Positions 42,113-51,115 are shown, counted from the stretch's first letter. The stretch is DNA of 64,000 nt from an uncultured Eubacteriales bacterium (GCA_902785105.1 CACZXF010000001.1:1-64000); one strand, 5' to 3'. Notes: generated by a model from the letters alone, not told the origin. Numbers and translations are program-made.

Positions 42113-42313
42113 TCACTTCAACAGCAACTTGGCGCGTCCTGCTATGCTCAGGCCCACGACAATATTGTGGACTTCCCCGCATTTGAGACATGTTCGGGGA
42201 AAAGCGTCATACAGACATTCCTTCGGCTGAAGTTTCGCCTTGTAGATACGATTGATACAGCGACGGCAGATGAACGAGCCCTGATGTTTTTTGATATGTT
42301 CAAGACTTAGCAT
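42113..42313 (-). CDS. Small zinc-ribbon-like protein
   Basis: A 66-residue protein with FICRRCINR near residue 14 and RTCLKCGEV near 40, two CxxC pairs that can bind zinc. AAGGAGAG lies seven bases before the ATG, supporting real translation. No family is recognised with certainty. The reverse strand also has an open frame here, but it lacks a ribosome site. Confidence 0.55.
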   Translation of the reverse strand: MLSLEHIKKHQGSFICRRCINRIYKAKLQPKECLYDAFPRTCLKCGEVHNIVVGLSIAGRAKLLLK

Positions 42314-42482
42314 TTATTCTCTCCTTGCCTCCTTCATGCTTACTTTATTTTCATACTATCAGAAAAAAATAGTATTTGCATTAATTTAGCAAAGCATAAT
42401 TGGAACAAAAGCTATAGGGTTTATACCTATCATCAAGCCTCAACGGCTTTATAAATGTGATGTCCTCAGGCATTAAATACAG
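42314..42482. other. AT-rich intergenic stretch
   Basis: No frame, repeat arm or strong hairpin seen between the zinc-ribbon gene and the hydrogenase operon terminator. Confidence 0.5.
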
Positions 42483-42509
42483 CGCGGCCCCGGAAAAACC
42501 GGAGCCGCG
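42483..42509 (-). terminator. Hairpin at the end of the hydrogenase operon
   Basis: CGCGGCCCCGG and CCGGAGCCGCG around AAAAA. There is no T-run on the minus strand, so termination strength is uncertain. Confidence 0.6.
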
Positions 42510-42515
42510 ATCTCT

Positions 42516-42713
42516 CTAAGGCGCGATGGCCTCAAAACCGTTTTCAAAGGTGGTAAAGTCGATCATGAAGCGCTCACCGTCGTCGGCGCAGAGTATGATA
42601 CCCTTGTCCAGCACGGATTCCACCGCGTATTCCGCCCCTTTGGGCAGGGTTACCGGCGGGTCTGCGCTTTCGAAGATGATCTCGTCTATGGTGCGGACGC
42701 GCTTTTCAGCCAT
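42516..42713 (-). CDS. Small protein at the end of the hydrogenase operon
   Basis: A 65-residue soluble protein (MAEKRVRTIDEIIFESADPP, then CADDGERFMIDFTTFENGFE). It starts four bases after the hydA stop with GTGAGGAC upstream, so it is co-translated. I do not recognise the family. A role in hydrogenase assembly or regulation would be a guess. Confidence 0.65.
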   Translation of the reverse strand: MAEKRVRTIDEIIFESADPPVTLPKGAEYAVESVLDKGIILCADDGERFMIDFTTFENGFEAIAP

Positions 42714-42717
42714 GTCC

Positions 42718-44421
42718 TCACCCCTTTTTGACGTAATCCACATGGAGCAGCTCGTGGACCTTGCCCTTCATGACGCCCTCGTAGAGCTCCTTCATCAGCG
42801 GGTTGTCCTGGCTGCGCTTGATGGTGCTGACACGGTCGGCGCGATAGAGGCCCTCGCCGCGCTTGCTGCGGTGCCTGTGGGAGATGTAGGGCTGCCCCGC
42901 GCCGCTGATGCAGCCGCCGGGGCAGGCCATGACCTCGATGAGATCGTAGTGGGCTTCGCCGGACTTGATCTTCTTGAGCAGGCCCTCGGCGTTGCCCAGG
43001 CCGCTGACCACAGCGATTTTGAGCGTCTTGTCGCCGAAGGGGATGTCCGCCTCCTTGACGGAATCCATGCCGCGCACGCCGGTATAGGCGATCTCGGCCA
43101 GGGTGGTGCGGCTGTTGTCGGAGGCGATCTTGCGCAGCACAGCCTCGGTGACGCCGCCGGTGACGCCGAAGATCATGCCCGCGCCGGACATAGTGCCGAA
43201 GGGCATGTCCACGCTCTCGGGCTCCAGCTCCTTAAAGATGATGCCTGATTCCTTGATCATCTTGATGAGCTCCTGGGTGGTGATGACGTCGTCGGTATTC
43301 GGACCCATCTCGGTAACGAACTCGCCGCGCTTGGCCTCGAACTTCTTGGCGGTGCAGGGCATCAGGGCCACGTGATAGTGGCGCTTCTTGCCCTCGGGCA
43401 GCTTGTCCTTATAAATCTCTTTGATGACCGCCGCGAACATGCTCATGGGGCTGCGGGCGGTGGAGAGGTTGGGCAGGAATTCGGGGTATTTCTTCTCCAC
43501 GAACTGGACCCAGGCGGGACAGCAGGAGGTGAACAGCGGGATGTTTTCGCCCTTCTGGACGCGCTCCACGAACTCGCCCGCCTCCTCGATGACCGTCAGG
43601 TCCGCGCCGGTGGAGGTGTCGTAGACCTCGTCAAAGCCCATGCGGTGCAGCGCCGCCACGATGAGGCCCACGGCGTTCTCGCTGATGTTCAGGCCCAGCT
43701 CGCGGCCGATGCCCACGCGGACGGCGGGGGCGATCTCGCAGGTGACGAAGGTCTCCGGGTCGTCGATCATGTCCCAGACCTTCCGGGTGTCATCGCGCAC
43801 GATGATGGCGCCGGTGGGACACGCCGCCGCGCACTGGCCGCAGCCCACGCAGGGGGACTCCGCCAGCGGGATGTCGAAGGCCGTGGAGATGGTGGCCTTG
43901 GAGCCGCGATGGGCGAAGTCGATGGCGCCCACGTGCTGGACCTCGTTGCACTCGCGGACGCAGTCGCCGCAGAGTATGCACTTGCCCGGCTCGCGGACGA
44001 TGCAGGGGGAGGAGCTGTCCCCGGCCAGGTTTACCCGGCTGTTGGGGAAGCGGATGTCCTTGATGCCGAACTGCGCCGCCAGGTCCTGGAGCTTGCACTT
44101 GCCGGAGTTGCCGCAGGTGGTGCAGTCACGGCAGTGCTCGGCCAGCAGCAGTTCCAGGATGTTCCGGCGATAGCGGCGGAGCCGACCGGTGTTGGTGCGG
44201 ATCTTCATGCCCGCCTCGGGCAGCGTGGAGCAGGCCGCCATCAGCCGGCCCCGGTCGTCCTCCACCATGCACATGCGGCACGCGCCGTAGATGGAGAGGT
44301 AGCTGTGGTAGCAGAAGACCGGCATGATGGTGCCCACCTTGCTGATGACCTCCAGCAAATTGCGCTCGCCTTCGATGCGCACCGGCACGCCGTCCACCGT
44401 CATCATATTGTTAAGCTGCAT
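42718..44421 (-). CDS. hydA: [FeFe] hydrogenase catalytic subunit (HydA of trimeric hydrogenase)
   Basis: 567 residues. The order is: [2Fe-2S] domain (Cys37, 48, 51, 64), His-ligated [4Fe-4S] (His96, Cys100, 103, 109), two [4Fe-4S] (CILCGDCVREC near 148, CVGCGQCAAACP near 191), and the H-cluster domain. All three H-cluster signatures are intact: TSCCPAW (298-304), MPCTAKK (354-360) and MACPGGCISGAGQP near 500. With HydB and HydC it should form an electron-bifurcating or confurcating H2 enzyme using NAD(H) and ferredoxin. Confidence 0.95.
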   Translation of the reverse strand: MQLNNMMTVDGVPVRIEGERNLLEVISKVGTIMPVFCYHSYLSIYGACRMCMVEDDRGRLMAACSTLPEAGMKIRTNTGRLRRYRRNILELLLAEHCRDCTTCGNSGKCKLQDLAAQFGIKDIRFPNSRVNLAGDSSSPCIVREPGKCILCGDCVRECNEVQHVGAIDFAHRGSKATISTAFDIPLAESPCVGCGQCAAACPTGAIIVRDDTRKVWDMIDDPETFVTCEIAPAVRVGIGRELGLNISENAVGLIVAALHRMGFDEVYDTSTGADLTVIEEAGEFVERVQKGENIPLFTSCCPAWVQFVEKKYPEFLPNLSTARSPMSMFAAVIKEIYKDKLPEGKKRHYHVALMPCTAKKFEAKRGEFVTEMGPNTDDVITTQELIKMIKESGIIFKELEPESVDMPFGTMSGAGMIFGVTGGVTEAVLRKIASDNSRTTLAEIAYTGVRGMDSVKEADIPFGDKTLKIAVVSGLGNAEGLLKKIKSGEAHYDLIEVMACPGGCISGAGQPYISHRHRSKRGEGLYRADRVSTIKRSQDNPLMKELYEGVMKGKVHELLHVDYVKKG

Positions 44422-44424
44422 ACC

Positions 44425-46308
44425 TTACGCCTCCTCCCTTACCGCGTCGAACGCGCAATTGGTCTTGCACGCGCCGCACTTAATGCACTTGTCCTGGTTG
44501 ATGGTGAAGGGCTTCTTCACCACGCCGGTGATGGCGTTCACCGGGCAGTTGCGGGCGCACTTGGAGCAGCCCTTGCACTTCTCCGGGTCGATGACGAAGC
44601 GCCTGAGTTTCGAGCAGGCCCCGGCGGGGCAGCGCTTCTCGTAGATGTGGGCCTCGTATTCCGAGCGGAAATTCTTGATGGTGGAGATGACCGGCGAGGG
44701 CGCGGTCTTGCCCAGGCCGCAGAGGGCCGTGTTGGAGATGGTGTCGGCCAATTCTTCCAACAATTCGATGTCGCCGTCCCGGCCCTGGCCTGCCACGATG
44801 CGCTCCAGAATCTCCAGCATGCGCTTGGTGCCCTCGCGGCAGGGGACGCACTTGCCGCAGGATTCGTTCTGGGTGAAGTTCATGAAGAAGCGGGCGACCT
44901 CCACCATACAGGTCTTGTCGTCCATGACCACAAGGCCGCCGGAGCCGATCATGGCCCCGACCTTTTTCAAAGAGTCGAAGTCCAGCGGGATGTCCAGCTC
45001 CTTCTCCGTCAGACAGCCGCCGGAGGGACCGCCGATCTGCACGGCCTTGAACTTTCCGCCGCCCCTCATGCCGCCGCCGATGTCGAATATGACCTCGCGG
45101 AGGGTGGTGCCCATGGGGACCTCGATCAGGCCGGTGTTGTTGATGTTGCCCGTCAGGGCGAAGGCCTTGGTGCCGGGGCTGTTCTCCGGGCCGATGGACT
45201 TGTACCACTGCGCGCCCTTGGTGATGATCATGGGCACGTTGGCATAGGTTTCGACGTTGTTCAGGTTGGTGGGCTTGTCAAACAGGCCGTGCTCCACCGT
45301 GCGGGGCGGCTTCACGCGGGGCATGCCGCGCTTGCCCTCGATGGAGGCAGTCAGCGCTGAGCCCTCGCCGCAGACGAACGCGCCCGCGCCGCGGTTGATG
45401 TGCATGTGGAAGCTAAAGCCCGTGCCGAGGATGTCATCGCCCAGCAGGCCGATCTCCTCCGCCTGTGCGATGGCCATGCGCAGGCGCTCGACGGCCAGCG
45501 GATACTCCGCGCGGACGTAGATGTAGCCCTCCGAAGAGCCGATGGCGATGCCCGCGATGATCATGCCCTCGATGAGGCGATGGGGGTCGCCCTCCATGAC
45601 GGAGCGGTCCATGAACGCTCCGGGGTCGCCCTCGTCGCCGTTGCAGACGATGTAACGGGGCGTCTCCTTCTGCCGGGCGCAGGACTTCCACTTCCGGCCT
45701 GCCGGGAAGCCGCCGCCGCCTCTGCCGCGCAGGTTGGATTCGGACACTTCATCCAGAATCTCACCGGCGGACATGTCGAACAGCGCCTTTTCCAACGCCT
45801 GATAGCCGCCCACCGCCAGATAGTCCAGGACGGAGGTGGCGTTGATGTGGCCGCAGTGCTCCAGCACCACGCGGTGCTGCTTGGCGTAGAAGGGAATCTC
45901 CTCCTGCTTGCGGTAGATCTCACCGTTCTGCTTGTAGGCCAGGCGCTCCACGCATTCGCCGTTCATGATGGTCTTTTCGACGATCTCCTGGCAGTCGTCC
46001 AGCTTCACCTTGGTGTACAGCCAGCCCTGGGGCTCGACGCGCACCAGCGGGCCCATTTCGCAGAAGCCGTGGCAGCCGCTCTTCTTGAGGCCTACGGATT
46101 CGTCGTGGGGTTCATGGGCCAGCTCCACGGATACGGGAATGCCCCGCTCCTCCATCATGGCCTTCAGCCGGGCGTAGATGTCCAGAGAGCCGCCCGCCAC
46201 ACAGCCCGTGCCACCGCAGACCAGTATCTTCTTCGTCTCCAGCGACAGGGCCTGCTGACAGACGTTGCGCAGGTTTTGCAGGTCCTGTCTGCTCATCAGT
46301 CTCGTCAT
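44425..46308 (-). CDS. hydB: HydB: NuoF-like NAD(H)-binding subunit of trimeric hydrogenase
   Basis: 627 residues. The N-terminal thioredoxin-like [2Fe-2S] domain (VCGGTGCVAGGS, HGFCEMGPLV) is followed by the FMN/NAD-binding NuoF core (RGRGGGGFPAGRKW; ESCGKCVPCREGTKRM) and two C-terminal [4Fe-4S] motifs (CKGCSKCARNCP, CIKCGACKTNCA). This domain set is typical of bifurcating HydB and not of complex I NuoF. It overlaps hydC by four bases (ATGA) and is followed by hydA after three bases. Confidence 0.94.
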   Translation of the reverse strand: MTRLMSRQDLQNLRNVCQQALSLETKKILVCGGTGCVAGGSLDIYARLKAMMEERGIPVSVELAHEPHDESVGLKKSGCHGFCEMGPLVRVEPQGWLYTKVKLDDCQEIVEKTIMNGECVERLAYKQNGEIYRKQEEIPFYAKQHRVVLEHCGHINATSVLDYLAVGGYQALEKALFDMSAGEILDEVSESNLRGRGGGGFPAGRKWKSCARQKETPRYIVCNGDEGDPGAFMDRSVMEGDPHRLIEGMIIAGIAIGSSEGYIYVRAEYPLAVERLRMAIAQAEEIGLLGDDILGTGFSFHMHINRGAGAFVCGEGSALTASIEGKRGMPRVKPPRTVEHGLFDKPTNLNNVETYANVPMIITKGAQWYKSIGPENSPGTKAFALTGNINNTGLIEVPMGTTLREVIFDIGGGMRGGGKFKAVQIGGPSGGCLTEKELDIPLDFDSLKKVGAMIGSGGLVVMDDKTCMVEVARFFMNFTQNESCGKCVPCREGTKRMLEILERIVAGQGRDGDIELLEELADTISNTALCGLGKTAPSPVISTIKNFRSEYEAHIYEKRCPAGACSKLRRFVIDPEKCKGCSKCARNCPVNAITGVVKKPFTINQDKCIKCGACKTNCAFDAVREEA

Positions 46309-46802
46309 GCCTCCGTCGCCTCCTTTTCAAGCTCCGCCTTGAGCTCCTTCAAAAGCTCGCTTGCCTTGTCCGGGGTCATCGCGCCGTACACCGTGCCGTT
46401 GACGGTCATGGCCGGGGCCAGGCCGCAGGCGCCCAGGCAGGAAACCGTCTCCACGGTGAAGTTCAGATCGTCGGTGGTCTTCTTGCCGTCCACAAGGTTC
46501 AATTCCTGCCGCAGCCGCTCCAGAATGGGAATAGAGCCGCGCACATGGCAGGCCGTGCCGTCGCAGCAGCGGATGACATACTTCCCCTTGGGCTCCAGTG
46601 AGAAGTTCTCGTAGAAGGTCGCCACGCCGTAGAGCCTGGCCTCCCCCACGCCGATGGCCTTCGCCACATAGGGGAAGACCTCCTTGGGCAGATAGTGGTA
46701 GTGCTCCTGGATGTCCTGGAGAATGGCGATGGTGGAAAGCTCGCTCCTGGGGTAGTTGTCCAGTATGCGGTCCACCGGGGCAAAGTCGAAGGTCCTGTTC
46801 AT
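46305..46802 (-). CDS. hydC: HydC: NuoE-like [2Fe-2S] subunit of trimeric hydrogenase
   Basis: A 165-residue NuoE-family subunit. VATFYENFSLEPKGKYVIR leads into CDGTACHVRG (two Cys), then VSCLGACGLAP (two Cys), the thioredoxin-like [2Fe-2S] ligands. It carries electrons between HydB flavin and HydA. It is the first gene of the operon and is coupled to hydB. Confidence 0.94.
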   Translation of the reverse strand: MNRTFDFAPVDRILDNYPRSELSTIAILQDIQEHYHYLPKEVFPYVAKAIGVGEARLYGVATFYENFSLEPKGKYVIRCCDGTACHVRGSIPILERLRQELNLVDGKKTTDDLNFTVETVSCLGACGLAPAMTVNGTVYGAMTPDKASELLKELKAELEKEATEA

Positions 46803-46859
46803 CTTGTCGCCTCACCCTTTCTATGGTCGTTGTGCTGATACGCAAACCAACTTAGATTA

Positions 46860-46888
46860 ATTATATCATTTGTTTATAATAAATGCAA
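46860..46888 (-). promoter_or_regulatory. Promoter of hydCBA
   Basis: On the minus strand, TTGCAT, 17 bases and TATAAT (plus-strand 46860-46865), 58 bases before the hydC start. Confidence 0.78.
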
Positions 46889-46991
46889 CAATATGGGCAC
46901 AAAAAAAGAGATTGGCATGCGGGAAAAAATGATGTCGCTGTGGTAAGGTCTAATTTCAGAATATGTTTCCCCAACTCAACACAATACAGGC

Positions 46992-47020
46992 TTGATTTTG
47001 TACATTACATGTATTATAAT
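46992..47020 (+). promoter_or_regulatory. Promoter of the GGDEF gene
   Basis: TTGATT (46992-46997), 17 bases, TATAAT (47015-47020). Confidence 0.75.
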
Positions 47021-47075
47021 GAGGTTAATTAGATTTCAGGGATATCTAAACCGTTTTCGGTTGGCGGAGTGTAAT

Positions 47076-48479
47076 ATGGCGAAATATAAAAAGCCCCTGC
47101 GGCGGAGTCTGCTGGCGGGGATCGTGGTGTTTATACTGCTGCTGTGTGTGGTGCTGAGCGTTGTCCAGACGGCGCACTATCGGGCGATGTACTTTGAGCA
47201 GTACGAGCATTATATCAAAAACGTGCTGAGTTTTGTGTCCGGCGCCATCGACGTGGACGATCTCAGAGTGTGCATGGAGACCGGCGTGGAATCGGAAAAG
47301 TTCCACGAATTGCACGCGATGCTGGATCACCTGCGGGATACCGTCAACCTGCACTTTATCTATGTGATTGTTCCGCTGAACACGGAGCCGATGGACAACA
47401 TCAAAAACGTCATCGCCGGCGTCAGTCGGGAGGAATACGAAACCATACCGGATCAGTTGGTCTATCTGAACATGCTGACCGGGGACTCCTATTCCCCCGC
47501 GACGGCGAAGAAATACCTGGACGCCTACAATTCGGGCAGACTCACCTTCTTCGAGGAGCGCAGCCAGTGGGGCGACGACTACACGGGTCTTCTGCCGCTG
47601 TACGATTCCCAGGGCAGCAAGGTGGCCGCGCTGTGTGTGGATATCGATATCCGTGAAATCCACGAGGCGCTGATGAAGAACGTCCTCGGCATGGTTGGGA
47701 TGATACTGCTGCTGGGCGCAGGCTTCGCGGCGGCGTTCACCCTCTGGGCCTCCCGCAATCTGACCGCCCCCATCGAGCAGCTTGAGGACAGCGTGGCCAA
47801 ATTTGCCGCCAACTGCGACGACCAGAAGAACCCGGAGGCGCTGGTGATCGACGTGCCGCCCATAGAGACGGACAACGAGGTGGCCTCCCTGGCCCACGCC
47901 GTCGCCAAGATGAGCGAGGCCATGCGCGGGTATGTCCAGAATATCGTCTACACCGAGAGCGAGCTGGCCCGGATGATCGTGCTGGCCAACAAGGACGCGC
48001 TGACCAGCGTGCGCAACAAGAACGCCTACGACGCCTATGCCATCGAGCTGGAATCCAAGATGCGCGGCGGCGATCTGCGCTTCGCCATGCTGATGGCCGA
48101 CTTGAACCATCTGAAGCGCATCAATGACACCTATGGGCACGAAAGCGGCGATATCTACATTCAACGCTGCTGCAAGCTGATCTGCGAGATATTTGACCAC
48201 TCCCCCGTCTTCCGCATCGGCGGTGATGAGTTCGTGGTGGTTTTGCAGGGACAAGATTACGAGAACCGTGATGCGCTGATCCGGAAGGCCCGGGATACCT
48301 TCCGCGCCGCCTCCCTCGACAAATCGCTTCAGCCCTGGGAGCGCTGCTCCGTCTCCATTGGCGTTTCCGAATACCAGCCCGACACCGACAGCCGTCTCGA
48401 AGCCATACTGGCCCGAGCCGATAAAAATATGTACACCGAAAAGGAGCGCATCAAGGCCGACGACGCGGTCAAATCATAA
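47076..48479 (+). CDS. Membrane diguanylate cyclase with external sensor, HAMP-like linker and GGDEF domain
   Basis: 467 residues. TM1 (about 10-32), an extracellular sensor (about 33-190), TM2 (about 195-220), a HAMP-like stretch (LTAPIEQLEDSVAKFA), and a C-terminal GGDEF domain with DALTSVRNKNAYD and the active-site loop RIGGDEFVVVL. The intact GGDEF predicts cyclic di-GMP synthesis. No EAL domain is present. ATG 47076 follows GGCGGAGTG. It is divergent from hydCBA. Confidence 0.88.
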   Translation: MAKYKKPLRRSLLAGIVVFILLLCVVLSVVQTAHYRAMYFEQYEHYIKNVLSFVSGAIDVDDLRVCMETGVESEKFHELHAMLDHLRDTVNLHFIYVIVPLNTEPMDNIKNVIAGVSREEYETIPDQLVYLNMLTGDSYSPATAKKYLDAYNSGRLTFFEERSQWGDDYTGLLPLYDSQGSKVAALCVDIDIREIHEALMKNVLGMVGMILLLGAGFAAAFTLWASRNLTAPIEQLEDSVAKFAANCDDQKNPEALVIDVPPIETDNEVASLAHAVAKMSEAMRGYVQNIVYTESELARMIVLANKDALTSVRNKNAYDAYAIELESKMRGGDLRFAMLMADLNHLKRINDTYGHESGDIYIQRCCKLICEIFDHSPVFRIGGDEFVVVLQGQDYENRDALIRKARDTFRAASLDKSLQPWERCSVSIGVSEYQPDTDSRLEAILARADKNMYTEKERIKADDAVKS

Positions 48480-48509
48480 ATACAGGCTGTGTCTTTCCAT
48501 CAAGAAACG

Positions 48510-48551
48510 CAACAACCCGACGGTCAAAGGACCGTCGGGTTGTTGATTTTC
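48510..48551 (+). terminator. Terminator of the GGDEF gene
   Basis: A perfect 16-bp stem (CAACAACCCGACGGTC with GACCGTCGGGTTGTTG, loop AAAG), then ATTTTC. Confidence 0.9.
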
Positions 48552-48573
48552 AGCAGGGACTGCTTAAATTCTC

Positions 48574-48664
48574 TGATAAATTGGAAGCTGTCGGGAAAAC
48601 GAACTATCCCTGTAGGGGCGCCGTTTCGGCGCCCGCTTTCTGCGAGATGCCACGTTCTATCGGG
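48574..48664. repeat. Compound palindrome type A, left half, abutting htpG
   Basis: The left arm GATAAATTGGAAGCTGTCGG (48574) and left core hairpin CCTGTAGGGGCGCCGTTTCG are intact. The element stops near 48664, just 11 bases before the htpG stop codon, and the right half is missing. Confidence 0.8.
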
Positions 48665-48674
48665 AACGTATTGC

Positions 48675-50534
48675 TTACCCCTCCACGAGCTGGGTCAGCA
48701 GGGCATTGGAGCGGCGGAGGAACTCGACCATGCGGTCGGCCACCAGGGGCTGGCGGGCCATCTCGGCGAGGTCGGCCACCTGGGCGGCGATGGACTGGGT
48801 CTTGTCGTCATCCTCGGCGCTTTCCAGCCACTTGACCAGCGGATGCTTTTCATTGAGTACCAGGGTTCGCTTCTCGGGAAGGCTCATGCCGGTGCGGCCG
48901 AAGCGGGTGGACATCTCGGTAAAGCGGCGGTTCTGCTCGTCCACGGTGATCATGGAGATCATGCCTTCGTCCTTGAAGGGCTTGAGCTGGACGTCCACGG
49001 TGTCGTCGCCCATAGCCTTGCGGAACATGCCCTCTAACTTGAGGCGGGCGGTCTCGTCGGTCTCGCCGTTCTCGGTGAGGCTGTCGGCGGCGGCGTCCAC
49101 GCGCTTGAAGCTGACCTTGCTGTCCCCGCCGGAGAACTCCAGATGGCTGATGAAGTCGTCGTCGATGAGGGTGTTCAGCAGCACCACGTCCTTGTCCTGA
49201 TCGGTGTAGAGCTTGATCATCTGGGCCTGCCGCTTGTCGTCGGAGGCGTAATAGACGGTCTTGTTCTCATCGTCGGGGCAGTTGCGGTTGATGTACTCGT
49301 CCAGCGTCACATATTCGCCGGCGGTGGTCTTGTAGATCAGGGCGGGCTTCACGCGATCGTAGAACTTCTGGTCGCGGATGCAGCCGTACTTGACGAACAT
49401 GTGGATGTCGTCCCAGTACTTCTGGTAGTCCTCGCGCTTCGTGTTGAACTCGGTCACCAGGCGGTCCGCCACCTTGCGGGTGATGTAGGCGGCCATCTTT
49501 TTAACGTAGCCGTCGTTTTGCAGGAAGGAGCGGGACACGTTCAGCGGCAGGTCGGGGCAGTCGATGACGCCCTTCAGCAGCATCAGGAATTCCGGGATGA
49601 CCTCCTTGATGTTGTCCGCCACGAAAACTTGATTGTTGAACAGCTTGATGACGCCCTCGGAGGCGGTGAACTCATTCCTGATCTTCGGGAAATAGAGTAT
49701 GCCCTTGAGGTTGAAGGGATACTCGGCGTTCAGATGGATCCAGAACAGCGGGTCCTCGAAGTCGTTGAACACCTTGTGATAGAAGGCCTTGTACTCCTCG
49801 TCGGTGCAGTCGGCGGGGCGCTTCATCCACAGCGGGTTGGTATCGTTGACCTGCTCGGGCTCCTTCGGCGGCTTGGGCTCCTCGCCCTCCTTGGGCTCCT
49901 CGGGCTTGGTGACCTCGCTCAGGAAGATGGGCACGGGCATGAAGGCGCAGTGCTTTTGCAGGGTGGAGCGGACGGTCCACAGGTTCAGGAAGTCCTTGTC
50001 CGCCTCGCTGATGTACAGCGTGATGGTGGTGCCGCGGGTCTCGCGGTCGGAGGGTTCCGTCTCGTACTCCATGCCGTCCTCGCTGATCCAGCGCACGGCA
50101 GGCGCGTCGGTGTAGCTCTTGGAGTCGATGACTACCTTGTCTGATACCATGAAGGCGCTGTAGAAGCCCAGGCCGAAGTGACCGATGATGTCCGCGCCCT
50201 TTTCCTTGTCGTCGCCGGCGTACTTGGTGATGAAGTCCGTCGCGCCGGAGAAGGCCACCTGGGCGATGTACTTGATGATCTCCTCCTCGGACATGCCGAT
50301 GCCGTTGTCTGAGAAGCTCAGCGTGCCGGCCTCCTTGTCCACGATCACGTCGATACGGTCCGGTGTCTCATCCACCGCGGCCTGGCCGTTGGCTACCAGC
50401 CAGCGGTATTTCTTCACCGCGTCACAGGCGTTGGACACCAGTTCGCGAACAAATATATCTTTATCTGAATACAGCCACTGCTTGATGACGGGCATGATAT
50501 TCTCAGCATTGATCGAAACCGTTCCCTTGGACAT
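48675..50534 (-). CDS. htpG: Heat-shock chaperone HtpG (Hsp90)
   Basis: A 619-residue Hsp90. N-terminal ATPase motifs are RELVSNACDAVKK, DNGIGMSEEE and GHFGLGFYSAFMV. The middle domain with the catalytic Arg region (PLNVSRSFLQND) and a C-terminal dimerisation domain follow. ATG 50534 has GGAGGTGACAG upstream. A CIRCE element places it under HrcA control, which is not the class III control known for B. subtilis htpG. Confidence 0.96.
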   Translation of the reverse strand: MSKGTVSINAENIMPVIKQWLYSDKDIFVRELVSNACDAVKKYRWLVANGQAAVDETPDRIDVIVDKEAGTLSFSDNGIGMSEEEIIKYIAQVAFSGATDFITKYAGDDKEKGADIIGHFGLGFYSAFMVSDKVVIDSKSYTDAPAVRWISEDGMEYETEPSDRETRGTTITLYISEADKDFLNLWTVRSTLQKHCAFMPVPIFLSEVTKPEEPKEGEEPKPPKEPEQVNDTNPLWMKRPADCTDEEYKAFYHKVFNDFEDPLFWIHLNAEYPFNLKGILYFPKIRNEFTASEGVIKLFNNQVFVADNIKEVIPEFLMLLKGVIDCPDLPLNVSRSFLQNDGYVKKMAAYITRKVADRLVTEFNTKREDYQKYWDDIHMFVKYGCIRDQKFYDRVKPALIYKTTAGEYVTLDEYINRNCPDDENKTVYYASDDKRQAQMIKLYTDQDKDVVLLNTLIDDDFISHLEFSGGDSKVSFKRVDAAADSLTENGETDETARLKLEGMFRKAMGDDTVDVQLKPFKDEGMISMITVDEQNRRFTEMSTRFGRTGMSLPEKRTLVLNEKHPLVKWLESAEDDDKTQSIAAQVADLAEMARQPLVADRMVEFLRRSNALLTQLVEG

Positions 50535-50563
50535 TTCTGTCACCTCCATTATTTCTATGATGT

Positions 50564-50591
50564 ATTTTACCACTGTTTTTGCGAATGTCAA
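50564..50591 (-). promoter_or_regulatory. Promoter of htpG
   Basis: On the minus strand, TTGACA, a 16-base spacer and TAAAAT (plus-strand 50564-50569). Confidence 0.8.
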
Positions 50592-50598
50592 GTAAAAT

Positions 50599-50625
50599 TT
50601 AGCACTCATTGAGATTGAGTGCTAA
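50599..50625 (-). promoter_or_regulatory. CIRCE operator (HrcA binding site) of htpG
   Basis: A perfect TTAGCACTC-N9-GAGTGCTAA. It lies just upstream of the htpG -35 box, not over the start of transcription. Confidence 0.95.
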
Positions 50626-50647
50626 CAATTTCTTGCATGGGTACTTC

Positions 50648-50800
50648 GATAAACAGGGATTTGGCGGGGAGTTGCCCGCTCTCCTGTAGGGGCGGCGTTG
50701 CGCCGCCCGCTGGGTAGAACATGCCGTCTCACGGGGGTGGGCGCCGAAACGGCGCCCCTACAGGGGATAAGTTTGTTATCTCAACAAATTCCAATTTATC
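50648..50800. repeat. Compound palindrome, inner type A, complete copy
   Basis: The left arm GATAAACAGGGATTTGGCGG (50648) and right arm TCAACAAATTCCAATTTATC (50781) flank a core at 50682-50764. The orientation is opposite to the copy at 12265. It lies between htpG and the thrS promoter. Confidence 0.86.
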
Positions 50801-50845
50801 TACAACTATACATCATTGAAAGCCCAATAATTTACGCTCCAGCGC

Positions 50846-50874
50846 TTTACAATGACCCTCGAAGGGACTATAAT
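50846..50874 (+). promoter_or_regulatory. Promoter of the thrS T-box transcript
   Basis: TTTACA (50846-50851), 17 bases, TATAAT (50869-50874). Confidence 0.8.
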
Positions 50875-50880
50875 ATTGAA

Positions 50881-51115
50881 TAAATTGTGGACGAGGAAGA
50901 GTAGGTCGTTTCACCGATCCAGAGAGGGCGCGGCGGGTGCGAGCGCCTGAGGCCGACGACCGAACACCGCCTCCGAGAGGTCTGCGAACAGGCCCGGTTG
51001 ACGCCGTTACCGTCTGAAATGAGTGGTCGTTTTATTAAAGCGGCAAACGGGGTGGAACCGCGCCTTTCAAATGGCGTCCCTTGCGAATTCAGCGGGGGAC
51101 GTCCTTTTTGTCCCC
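50881..51115 (+). ncRNA. T-box leader of thrS
   Basis: The T-box sequence GGGGTGGAACCGCG is at 51049-51062. The upstream stem I region includes AGAGTAGGTCG and GGGTGCGAGCGCC, and TGAAATGAGTGGTC precedes the T-box. A terminator with T-run lies at 51073-51109 (GGCGTCCC ... GGGGACGTCCTTTTT). The specifier is probably ACC (Thr) near 50966, but I could not fold stem I fully. Uncharged tRNA-Thr is expected to allow thrS read-through. Confidence 0.9.

Noticed and set aside
42104..42310. Plus-strand 68-codon frame
   Set aside because: It begins inside the AGCS terminator and lacks a ribosome site; the minus-strand frame has CxxC pairs and AAGGAGAG.
43372..45360. 662-codon open frame opposite hydA and hydB
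   Set aside because: It crosses the boundary of two certain genes and is compositionally typical of shadows.
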